From positions 1-61,228 of the forward strand of contig FR895392.1 in NCBI GenBank assembly GCA_000435595.1: a DNA stretch of 61,228 bases, written 5' to 3'. Positions within the stretch are counted from its first letter, which is position 1, and each line of letters begins with the position of its first letter. The notes beneath the pieces are model-generated. The model worked only from the letters and a program-made list of their open reading frames with translations. It ran no database searches and was not told where the DNA came from. Source of the stretch: Firmicutes bacterium CAG:882. GTDB taxonomy: Bacteria; Bacillota; Clostridia; Lachnospirales; Lachnospiraceae. Position numbers and translations under genes: made by a program. Shown one piece after another: positions 9,855 to 17,433 of this stretch.

Positions 9855-10619
9855 TTAACTACTTTTTTCACTTATCAATTGTTTAATATACTCCTGTACA
9901 TAATGTTTCCAATTAATATATTTCTCTATCATATTTTGAGTGGGAGTTTTGTGATAATTTAAGCTTTCAATAACTGAATTGGCATTTTTCACTTCGTTAT
10001 CTGTAACGATAAACTTTAACAATTCTGATTTATTATAATCTGTATAACTGTTTGTCAACTCATCCATCACTATAAAACACGATTTTCTTTCATCATATAC
10101 AATGCTATGAAATGGTAATATAATTACTTCTTTCTCATCGTTCTTTTCATATTCATTTTTTAGTGCCTCATAAACATCTATCACATATGCATTTTTCAAC
10201 TCTAATTTTATAATCCTGCTATCATTTTTGTATTCAAATTTTGCACATGGCTCGTCCTTACTACACGATAAGAAAGATGGATTAAATTTTTTCTGTTTTA
10301 AAAAAATAATAGCTCTCTGCCTTTCTATTCTATACAAAACCATTGTTTCACATTTTATATGTTTTGCAACATTTATCAATGCTTCATACAATGATAATAC
10401 CTCATTTATATCCTTAATAATTGGTAAATACCCACTATTATCCTTAAGCCTTTCGTATTCATTTTCCATTCCTTCATATAAAAGCATATTTACCAACTTA
10501 TATTGTGATGCCGATTTCTGTGTATAAGAGCTAATTAAATATCCTTCAGCAGTACGTTCCCTTATATCGCCTGTATACCATCTCAAATAATCCTTCTCTT
10601 TTTCAGTATATTTTTCCAT
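9855..10619 (-). CDS. Predicted ADP-ribosyltransferase (R-S-E type)
   Basis: A 254-residue protein I do not recognise by name. Its middle fits the ADP-ribosyltransferase fold: LYRIER with Arg97, then SFLSCS with Ser118-x-Ser120, then DEKEVIILP with Glu162-x-Glu164 followed by a hydrophobic strand. Order and spacing match the R, STS and ExE elements of arginine-type transferases. No signal peptide or membrane segment is visible, so it should act in the cytoplasm. It sits between the DUF2971-like gene (55 bp upstream) and the RT-HD gene (53 bp downstream) on the same strand, so the three look co-transcribed. It could be the toxic effector of the RT system. The fold call is by eye and unconfirmed. 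Confidence 0.6.
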   Translation of the reverse strand: MEKYTEKEKDYLRWYTGDIRERTAEGYLISSYTQKSASQYKLVNMLLYEGMENEYERLKDNSGYLPIIKDINEVLSLYEALINVAKHIKCETMVLYRIERQRAIIFLKQKKFNPSFLSCSKDEPCAKFEYKNDSRIIKLELKNAYVIDVYEALKNEYEKNDEKEVIILPFHSIVYDERKSCFIVMDELTNSYTDYNKSELLKFIVTDNEVKNANSVIESLNYHKTPTQNMIEKYINWKHYVQEYIKQLISEKSS

Positions 10620-10674
10620 AAATCTAACATCTCCCTTTCTATCTCTTATCCTGTTATATACTCTTCAGCCTTCC

Positions 10675-11289
10675 CTAATAAAATATAGTATTCATCACAA
10701 CAATTCCATTAATTTTCTTCAACATATCCTGTTTATCATTTTCAATGCAATATGCAATCAACTTTCTATAATATTTATTTGATGCAACGACAATCTCTAT
10801 ATCCTTATAGTCAAACCGTATGTCTCCCGGCACTCTCCATTCCCTTTCATGTGACCAATCTATTATCATGTTGGGATTACTTAAGTCATAATTCACAATT
10901 CGCCAATACTCTTCTTTCGGAAGTAAATTTTTCATGACATCCTTTTTTTCATATATTACAGGTCTACCACCTATGTTATAAATAAATTGTTTGTTAAAAC
11001 GCAACCCAAAAGAATTATATCGAGGTTTACTGCTATCCTTTCTTACCTGTTTCTCATATAGCAGATTTTCCGCAATGGCATTCAATGGCGCTTCCTGCAA
11101 ACACACAGCCGGTCTGCTGCCAATAATAAAACCTGTCTCTGTTGTGCTTCCAATTAATATCTTCTCTTCCAGTATCTTTAACAGATTTGTAAAAGCTTCC
11201 TCAACTGTATTTCCTTTAGTCAAGTGTGTCAATCTTGACGATATATCATTTCTGTTTTTATATCTATTGCGCCATTCTTCAAAGTTCAT
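10675..11289 (-). CDS. DUF2971-like protein with HEREWR motif
   Basis: A 204-residue soluble protein, first gene of the RT operon. Visible blocks are THLTKG (21-26), AVCLQEAPLNAI (61-72), a YNSFGLRF strand and WSHEREWR (145-152). They resemble the layout of DUF2971 and related proteins found in phage-defence neighbourhoods, in which a threonine/histidine segment, a 'CF.E' block and a terminal W..EREWR block recur. The family has been linked to nucleotide-processing folds, but no activity is established from this sequence. Function in the operon is unknown. Confidence 0.55.
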   Translation of the reverse strand: MNFEEWRNRYKNRNDISSRLTHLTKGNTVEEAFTNLLKILEEKILIGSTTETGFIIGSRPAVCLQEAPLNAIAENLLYEKQVRKDSSKPRYNSFGLRFNKQFIYNIGGRPVIYEKKDVMKNLLPKEEYWRIVNYDLSNPNMIIDWSHEREWRVPGDIRFDYKDIEIVVASNKYYRKLIAYCIENDKQDMLKKINGIVVMNTIFY

Positions 11290-11573
11290 GTTATTTGCCT
11301 TTCCGGATGTTTCTTTTTTCCATTCCTAATGTTGCCACATATAAAATATTGTTAAGCTGCTATATATTGTATAACCATCCACACGGCCTTAAAGTGCTGT
11401 ATGTATTGAGCGGCAAGCCGACTATGGTAACTAACGCATACACTAGTTTACAGCTCATTGAAAATAACGTGTTAGACCTACATATACAAATAAAGTAATA
11501 TACCCCACCATACAACTAAAACCATTCAGAAATTGTCCAAAAAATCTGAGCGCATTTAACAATTAATAAATCA

Positions 11574-11789
11574 TCATTGTGTATTTGCTTTCTGCATAGC
11601 GGTTGAAAGCATTGTTATCATATTTGTACTATAAAAAAGTGCATCGACAAGATCTTTATATGCATCTGTAAAATGCAACGCTTTAAATATAAATGTTATT
11701 ACAACCAGTATATAATATAACAATAATTTATTAATTTTTAACACAGAAAGTAATTTTTTTACAATACCACCTCCCCTTTTCCCTGTCAC
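11574..11789 (-). CDS. Small membrane protein, doubtful
   Basis: A 71-codon ORF opening with GTG inside the repeated core sequence. A GGAGG site lies within it, so the true start may be a later non-ATG codon near 11762. One clear hydrophobic segment (LLLYYILVVITFIF) is followed by a polar tail. It has no recognisable family and may be the stump of a larger membrane gene cut at the cassette boundary. It is 285 bp upstream of the RT operon on the same strand; that interval (11290-11573) shows nothing else I can name. Confidence 0.3.
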   Translation of the reverse strand: MTGKRGGGIVKKLLSVLKINKLLLYYILVVITFIFKALHFTDAYKDLVDALFYSTNMITMLSTAMQKANTQ

Positions 11790-11826
11790 CTACCCAGAGT
11801 AGGCAAGTTTTTCGCACTTTATAGAC
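11782..11826. repeat. Cassette-boundary core repeat, copy 1
   Basis: First of three copies of a core that begins CCTGTCACCTACCC and ends CACTTTATAGACA. Copy 1 and copy 2 (14123-14170) differ at only a few positions. The similarity continues through the adjacent terminator hairpin for about 125 bp in total. In minus-strand sense the core lies between a terminator and the next module. It includes a small hairpin (CCTAC/GTAGG). Confidence 0.8.
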
Positions 11827-11840
11827 ACATTGTGTAAAAA

Positions 11841-11887
11841 GACAGCGATGCGATTACCTGTCTTCTCCACAAATCACATCTCTGCCT
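11841..11887 (-). terminator. Terminator of the Kiwa-side module
   Basis: Arms GACAGCGATGCGATT and AATCACATCTCTGCC pair with a few mismatches around a loop of about 16 bases. On the minus strand the stem is followed by a T run. It is near-identical to the hairpin at 14184-14231, so terminator and core have been duplicated together. Confidence 0.65.
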
Positions 11888-11902
11888 ATTATTTGGTGAT
11901 AA

Positions 11903-12052
11903 TTTACCTTAATTGATATGAATTTATAATTGTCCGAATTATTATTGTTGTGTACTCATGTTGAGTGTCTTGCCCAAACGGCGTGGACAGGTTATAAGCG
12001 TGACATCATCCCCTGAGTCCCACCATTTCTTTATAAAATTCGTCTTATTCAT
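11903..12052 (-). pseudogene. N-terminal stub of an AAA-ATPase-like (PF09820-type) protein
   Basis: A 49-residue ORF starting MNKTNFIKKWWDSGDDV with GGGAGGG just upstream. The segment LITCPRRLGKT matches the start and Walker A region of the AAA-ATPase_like family that is frequent in Lachnospiraceae, normally more than 500 residues and reading RRFGKT followed by LN. After the Lys-Thr the sequence loses similarity and stops 50 bases later. The gene was therefore truncated, probably when the adjacent terminator/core was joined here. No function is expected. Confidence 0.6.
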
Positions 12053-12388
12053 TAATCATCCCTCCCCTTCAAATAGCTACCCAACTGTGTTGCACTGCAT
12101 GTGTATTGCCATTATCTTTTTCATTATTATATACTGTATACAACTGCATAAAGGCATTACTATAATCAGCCAAATTGTTGCTGAGTGCAAAAATATTTGC
12201 TGTAATTGCTTGATTCAAGTTGTCGGGACAGGAGGCTCAAGCCACACTATAACGGCTACTTTGACGCACATCCTATCCAACTCCGGGAAATTACATGGCT
12301 TTCTAATAATGTCTACGACTTCAGTAAAATTCCGATGATTGAATCTGAAGTTCTTTTAGTATCCATATGCTGTCATATCAACTTTCCT
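12053..12388. other. Gene-free stretch with degraded coding traces
   Basis: No complete gene was found between the AAA stub and kwaB. On the minus strand a reading of about 45 codons ends at about 12074 (…SNNLADYSNAFMQLYTVYNN…) and looks like the tail of a lost gene. Plus-strand ORFs here (11958-12338, 12206-12394) have no ribosome site or family features. I regard the stretch as remnant sequence. Confidence 0.4.
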
Positions 12389-13318
12389 TTATAAGGCCAA
12401 TTTAGTTACATTGTTTGCTTCAAGCAATTCTTTTGTTTCGTCATCTTTAAATACTTTAAAACATAAGTAACGTAGTAACAAAGAAACCTCTGCTTCATTG
12501 TTAAACACAAATTTGCCGTCATTATTTATTTTTATTTTAAGCATATCAGCAATTTCTTTACGCCTTTTCTTATCTTTAATTCTATTTATACGGTCACTTT
12601 TTAATGTAATAAAAGTTTTAGGTGACTTATATGACCTTGCCATTTTCTCAAATTCATCTCTGTTTTCAAACGCATCTATTGCAATAATTTGTTCAATCGC
12701 TGTGCTTTTAATTTTTTTCAACGTCTTTTCAATATTTAATAAATTTTCAACCTTATAATTAAATGAATATATAATTTCATCAAACACTATACAATCTACA
12801 TCCATATGTAACTTACAAACCTCATCTGCCATTTCAGCCAATTCACTATTGGAATCAAATGTAAATACTGCACTTCGTTTGTTTTTTAAGTTAATAATCG
12901 GATTTACCATCTTCAAAAAAACAAGTGATTTGCCACTAATATTCTTTGGCGCTCCTTCCAATACATATCCATTATATTTCCCATTAACCTGTGTATCAGA
13001 TGCATTGGCAATATCTTCTACGAAATAATCCCATTGTTCCTCAACAAGCTGATCACTCGTTTTAATTTTATCGCAGGAGACCTTAGGATTTTCCCCTGTA
13101 TAATCTTCAATATCATTTACTTGTCCTAACTGATACTTAACAACCATATCAATTAACGATTTCGCATATTCCGGAAGATATTGATCATTTTTAAATCTAA
13201 TTTTATATGCAGTAAACGGATTGTTATTTCTTCTGTCTATCTTAAAAAAATACAAACTCCAACTGTATACGCTTTCCCTGCCATTGTTCAATACCTCTAT
13301 AAGCATATCCTTATCCAT
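12389..13318 (-). CDS. kwaB: KwaB (DUF4868), Kiwa anti-phage system
   Basis: A 309-residue soluble protein of the DUF4868/KwaB family. Family blocks are the N-terminal FKIDRRNNNPFTAYKIRF region, LEGAPKNISGKSLVFLK, the AVFTFDSNSELAEMADEV segment with a Rossmann-like feel, and a C-terminal LLLRYLCFKVFKD helix. In the Kiwa system KwaB is the cytoplasmic, DNA-associated partner of the membrane protein KwaA and is activated when phage injects DNA. The start has GGAGG seven bases upstream and lies 10 bases after the kwaA stop. Complete, while its partner is frameshifted. Confidence 0.85.
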   Translation of the reverse strand: MDKDMLIEVLNNGRESVYSWSLYFFKIDRRNNNPFTAYKIRFKNDQYLPEYAKSLIDMVVKYQLGQVNDIEDYTGENPKVSCDKIKTSDQLVEEQWDYFVEDIANASDTQVNGKYNGYVLEGAPKNISGKSLVFLKMVNPIINLKNKRSAVFTFDSNSELAEMADEVCKLHMDVDCIVFDEIIYSFNYKVENLLNIEKTLKKIKSTAIEQIIAIDAFENRDEFEKMARSYKSPKTFITLKSDRINRIKDKKRRKEIADMLKIKINNDGKFVFNNEAEVSLLLRYLCFKVFKDDETKELLEANNVTKLAL

Positions 13319-13328
13319 TGTACGCCTC

Positions 13329-13951
13329 CTACCTTAAATCAATATAAATATAATTATCAAAATCCCAATATTCCAAATTGTTTTCAATCTTTATAGTTAA
13401 GTTATTTTTACTAATCACTAGGCAATTTTCATATTTATATACTCTGCCCATTCTATTTGCTTCTAAATCACACAAATACATCCTATATCCTCTAAATTCC
13501 AACCATATATTAGTATATACATTGCTATTCCTAATGCACAAAAAGCAAGCGTTCCAAAATAAATAACAAATAAAACCGCACTTTTAAATTCTGCAAAATT
13601 AAAAGCTATCATCGGTAAAATATAAGCTAGCAAAAATTCAGATGACAATTTATTTGCCCTCATAGCTTTTTTAATCTTAATCTCAGGTGGCTGAGTATTA
13701 CTGCACTTATCTTTTAGAAATTTATTTATTGAGACAATACTTGATATCGTCAATGTACCCGTTATTAAAATAACAACTAAGCTAACCCCATTATCTTTGC
13801 AGATATTGATTATGTTATGGAATAAATTATTCTCATACAACCAATTATTAATTCCACTTTCAACTATACTCCAAATATCCGATACCATTATAGAAACCCA
13901 TAATGGTATAAACGAAGTAATGAACATATTCCATTTAAATCTTTTATCCAT
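13329..13951 (-). pseudogene. kwaA: KwaA membrane subunit of Kiwa, frameshifted
   Basis: A four-helix membrane protein read in two frames. From ATG 13951 (GGAGG five bases upstream) the frame gives MDKRFKWNMFITSF… through YFGTLAF. The next codons fit the family only after a shift into a second frame that reads LCIRNSNVYTNIWLEF…NYIYIDLR and ends at 13329. The break is at an A5 run (13540-13544, T5 on the coding strand); one extra T would restore a single ORF of about 207 residues. Without correction the product continues into a wrong tail ending at 13463. KwaA senses phage attachment at the membrane. The break could be a real mutation, phase variation or a sequencing slip. Confidence 0.8.
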
Positions 13952-14122
13952 ACATACCTCCATTGTCATGCAGTTTTCAAGGTTCAAGGAACTCCAACTG
14001 AGTTCAAAATATATCTAAAATACATTTCTGTACTTTATTCGAAAAATGTCATTTTAAGGCTTGACTTTTAATAGTTAGTCTGTATATATGTTGTTAAATA
14101 TATTTTATTCACATCTAAAGTT

Positions 14123-14170
14123 CCTGTCACCTACCCAGAGTAGGCAAGATTTTTTCGCACTTTATAGACA
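14123..14170. repeat. Cassette-boundary core repeat, copy 2
   Basis: Near-identical to copy 1, including the hairpin that follows. It lies 172 bp upstream of kwaA on the minus strand. The interval 13952-14122 contains AT-rich promoter-like sequence but no gene. Confidence 0.8.
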
Positions 14171-14183
14171 TATGAAGTGAAAA

Positions 14184-14231
14184 AGGCAGAGATGCGATTA
14201 CCTGTGTTCTCCACAAATCACATCCCTGCCT
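14184..14231 (-). terminator. Terminator duplicated with core copy 2
   Basis: AGGCAGAGATGCGATT pairs with AATCACATCCCTGCCT around a loop of about 16 bases, and the minus strand then runs into TTTTTC. It ends transcription coming from the 14.3-20 kb module before kwaA. Confidence 0.7.
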
Positions 14232-14325
14232 ACCAGTTGCCGATAATTTAGCGATAATTATAAGAATTTTCCAAATATCTGAATTGTCATCATTATATGC
14301 CGCTATGTTATCCCCGTTTTCACCA

Positions 14326-15036
14326 CTATAATAACCTCCCCTGTCCAACTGTCCTTATTTCCATATTTTGTTTGCCATGAATCTCTGAAAAAATGACCGG
14401 TACATCCTGACTGTATTCATTCCCGAAAATGTCCTGATAGCCAAACTGTATTGTTCCGGAAATATTCATGGTGCAACCATTCTGCACGGCTTCACTATAT
14501 GCCATATAGCAGATCATGACTCTTAATTCTTCAGTGCCTACAAGTCTCACTTCAAGCGGATTATTGGCTCCATAGTCAGTTCTTTCAAAGTTATCCTCTA
14601 TTGCAGCATGTCTTATATGTACATTAAATGCCGGGTTATTATTTGCCAGCGAGACAGCCACACCTGTATACAGCTTATCCGGCTCATCTCCCGGGAATCC
14701 CGAGGTGCATATGCCGTCTTTGTAAATTGAAAATATCTGGTCATCACCTAAAGTTGCCAATGATACGCTATATGTCTTAAAAGCTAGTATAGGCATTCTG
14801 TCCAGACGTAATATTTCAATCTGTCTGTTATGTTCCGAGCGCAAGCCGATAATGACTCCAACAATTGTAAATATGCCTCCAAGCACAACCCCTGTGAGTT
14901 ACATAAATAATTGACCATAAGCTGTGTCCTTAGTAAGGACGCAGGTAACAATCAGGCTGATACCGATAATGGCTAATACAATTATCAAGATAATATCGGA
15001 CTTTGATCTTCTTTTTAGGTTCTTCTTTTTGCTCAT
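14326..15036 (-). pseudogene. Membrane protein split by an in-frame stop
   Basis: A gene starting at ATG 15036 (MSKKKNLKRRSKSDIIL…, AGAGG upstream) has one hydrophobic segment, then meets TAA at 14899-14901. The same frame remains open afterwards with a second hydrophobic segment (LGGIFTIVGVIIGL) and a soluble C-terminal domain of about 165 residues. Both parts together would form a two-helix membrane protein of about 235 residues. The downstream part can also be read alone from GTG 14886. The C-terminal domain has no family I recognise. A nonsense mutation is the likeliest cause. Confidence 0.55.
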
Positions 15037-15052
15037 ATTTCGGCAACCTCTG

Positions 15053-15976
15053 CTATGCATTCATTTTTTTGTTAAGCCGCCCCAATACCTCTTCTCTTTC
15101 ATCTCCTATAATATCCAGCGTATCAAGTGCCTGCTCCACGGTAAACTTCATATTCTACATGAGTTTTATTACGGCCTTGACAGTACTTCTAACTTTCCCA
15201 CGCACCTCTCCATCAGCAGCTCCTGACTCATATCCACTGTCGTATCCCTCATCATACCCTGCCTTCCGTTCCGCAGCCCTGAGCTTTCTCTCTTCCTCTT
15301 CCAGATTATATTCAAATGTGCTCGTCATCTCTATCTCCGCACGATTTTTTCTCAAAAAATCCGCCAGCACATCATTCCTTATGCACTCATCAACAGCACG
15401 TCTGACCGCTGCCTCAAGTGAGCCAAGCTCCGTATTGTACTTTCTCACCAGAGCGACATACCGTGCATAATCAGATAATGTGCGACACTGCCCCATGAGT
15501 GCCGTGTTCCTGCCATAGTTCACATTGAGCACAGTCACTATAAGCTCCAGTGCCCGCTTATCAACCTTCGGGTAAAGCGGACATTCGCAATCCGCTTTCG
15601 CTACTTGCTCATGAACGCAGTCGCTTTGCGAACTGTCAGTGGGAGCTTTTAACTCCCACTGACAATAAGCATCCCCTTCCCCACCGCTTAGTGCTCTACA
15701 CACTTGAAGCGGGGGATTGCTTATTCTGCGCTCAAATGCATCTGAAAGCCTGTATTCGCATCTGTCCGCCATCTCTTCCTCACCATTATAAAATACTACA
15801 AAATTCGGTGCAGGAATCTTCTGCGCAGTCGACGAGTACAGCGACTTCATATCCACAAGTCCATTATACTCGGATGAAATATAAAATAAATCCCTTAATG
15901 GCATATTAGGATTAATTGTCGAATGATGCTCATACAGGCAGAATCCGGAAAATCGGCTCTGCCCATTTGTAACTAT
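15053..15976 (-). pseudogene. Rpn-type nuclease gene: 5' truncated, with insertion and nonsense codon
   Basis: The frame opens after a stop at 15977-15979 with SGFCLYEHHSTINPN MPLRD, which is the middle of an Rpn/PD-(D/E)XK protein; the true N-terminus, including the catalytic Asp region, is lost. Family sequence (KIPAPNFVVFYNG, RLSDAFE) is then interrupted in frame by about 54 foreign residues encoded by a palindromic element (about 15569-15730), and resumes at ALELIVTVLNVNYG. A TAG at 15155-15157 cuts off the tail, which continues in the same frame as MKFTVEQALDTLDIIG and ends at 15053. Three lesions make this a clear pseudogene. Confidence 0.75.
15569..15730. repeat. Palindromic element inserted in the Rpn gene (IS200/IS605-like MITE)
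   Basis: About 160 bp inserted in frame. It holds a strong hairpin CAGTGGGAGC/GCTCCCACTG, a second C/G-rich hairpin (CCACCGCTT/AAGCGGGGG) close to one end, and a third stem around TTCGCA/TGCGAA. The last 29 bases equal positions 1-29 of the window, so the element is dispersed. Its layout resembles IS200/IS605 ends and associated RNA. It encodes no protein of its own. Left edge is approximate. Confidence 0.6.
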
Positions 15977-16063
15977 TCATAAATCTTATATCAGTTTTTA
16001 ACGTTTACACAAAACTTGAAACGCTCTTAAAAATTGTCCGCATGCCCTAACCATATATAAAAT

Positions 16064-17386
16064 TTATTCATTTTTATAAGATATTACAAAGTTATTATCA
16101 AATAAATATTCCGCATTATAAATTATCTTATATTTACGATTACGTAATTTTTTAAAAAAAGATATATTATTTATATAATTCTCTTGTAAAGCAGCTGGAA
16201 TAAAATCATAAACCAATTTATTATATGTATATAGTGCTGTCCATTTAATAACATTATCAAAATCTAACATTTTATCATACATATCGCTGTTACTATATCC
16301 AGGTCTCCAAAAAAAGTCAAAATAATCTCCATTTTTTACTACTTTAATCTTTGCATGAATACTTTTGTTGCCTGTTTCGTTTATGTTTGTGTCTATATAA
16401 AAATCAGGATTATTAAACTGTAAATGAAATATATTAGTTTCAATATTTTTGTCTTGATCATATTGATGATTTTCAATATATTTTTGGAACAAAATATAAA
16501 TTTCATTTTTTAAAGAGATTAATTTAAATGTGTCCTTGCTGCTTTGTGGAAACATATCTGATTCCAAAATATTATTTATATTGATTTTTTGCAGTAAATA
16601 TTCCTCATATAAACTATCACATATTTCAGCCATTTGCTCTAAGGTCTCATATGTACAATTAAATGTTATATTAGGTAGTTTAATCTGATATGCTTTTAAT
16701 GAATCATTTTCACATATTGTACACCATCCTCTTTTATTTTCTTTAATATTTGTTTTATATCCCGTAAACATGAAATTTATAATATCATCTTCACTATATG
16801 TAATAAATAGATGTGATTGATATATTTCCTTAAAGGATATTAAACAACTTATACTATCATCATATGAATATGGTAAATATGCATCTATTCTGACATCCCC
16901 CAATCCATATTCAAATTTCATTTGTCCAATTAATTTGTAAACACTTTTATAGCAATATAAGTCTGCAACTGAATAATTTTGAAAATTCTGTACTGTATTT
17001 TTTACAGGCAGTTCACTTTCACCCATCTTCATCCTTTTCATCTCTTTATATATCTTTAAAGAGTTTCTACTGGCAAGGTCGTGAAAAAAGCGCATGTTAC
17101 TTACCGAAAAAACATAATTACTTTTCTTATTATTACAATCCGAACATGACAATATATAATTTTCAATAGAATTTTTTTCAAATCCATTTTCTTTTAATTC
17201 TTTTATATACTCATTTAATTGTTTATCATTAAAATCTATTTTGCTCTCATCTTCTGGTAAAATATGATCAACTTGTATATGCCTAACCTCTAACGCAACT
17301 CCACAATAAACACATCTTTTTTTATAACATTTCCACATGGCAGTTCTTAAATATAATTCTTTCTTATCTATTTTATGATATTCCAT
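16064..17386 (-). CDS. HNH endonuclease domain protein
   Basis: A 440-residue protein. The N-terminal about 95 residues are an HNH nuclease: KRCVYCG, QVDHILPED and CSDCNNKKSN, that is two CxxC pairs around the DH core. The rest (about 100-440) has no recognised domain and is AT-rich and possibly novel; it may determine specificity. The start has AGGAG eight bases upstream. It follows the membrane protein gene after 47 bp and ends the PHP/membrane/HNH operon. Probably a DNA-cutting effector in a defence module; that role is inferred from the neighbourhood. Confidence 0.75.
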   Translation of the reverse strand: MEYHKIDKKELYLRTAMWKCYKKRCVYCGVALEVRHIQVDHILPEDESKIDFNDKQLNEYIKELKENGFEKNSIENYILSCSDCNNKKSNYVFSVSNMRFFHDLASRNSLKIYKEMKRMKMGESELPVKNTVQNFQNYSVADLYCYKSVYKLIGQMKFEYGLGDVRIDAYLPYSYDDSISCLISFKEIYQSHLFITYSEDDIINFMFTGYKTNIKENKRGWCTICENDSLKAYQIKLPNITFNCTYETLEQMAEICDSLYEEYLLQKININNILESDMFPQSSKDTFKLISLKNEIYILFQKYIENHQYDQDKNIETNIFHLQFNNPDFYIDTNINETGNKSIHAKIKVVKNGDYFDFFWRPGYSNSDMYDKMLDFDNVIKWTALYTYNKLVYDFIPAALQENYINNISFFKKLRNRKYKIIYNAEYLFDNNFVISYKNE

Positions 17387-17433
17387 GTTTTCTCCTTGTA
17401 AGTATATATTAATTATTTTTATGTCAGTTAAAC

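Noticed and set aside
9801..9860. Retron-type ncRNA (msr-msd) for the RT
   Set aside because: The gap before the RT gene is about 50 bases and the next gene follows at once. I saw no room or structure for a retron RNA near the RT.
11958..12394. Plus-strand ORFs of 126 and 62 codons
   Set aside because: No ribosome site, no family features; the longer one overlaps the AAA stub, which explains the region better.
14127..14348. 73-codon minus-strand ORF over core copy 2
   Set aside because: It reads through the terminator hairpin and core and ends in the core; no ribosome site and no hydrophobic or family pattern.
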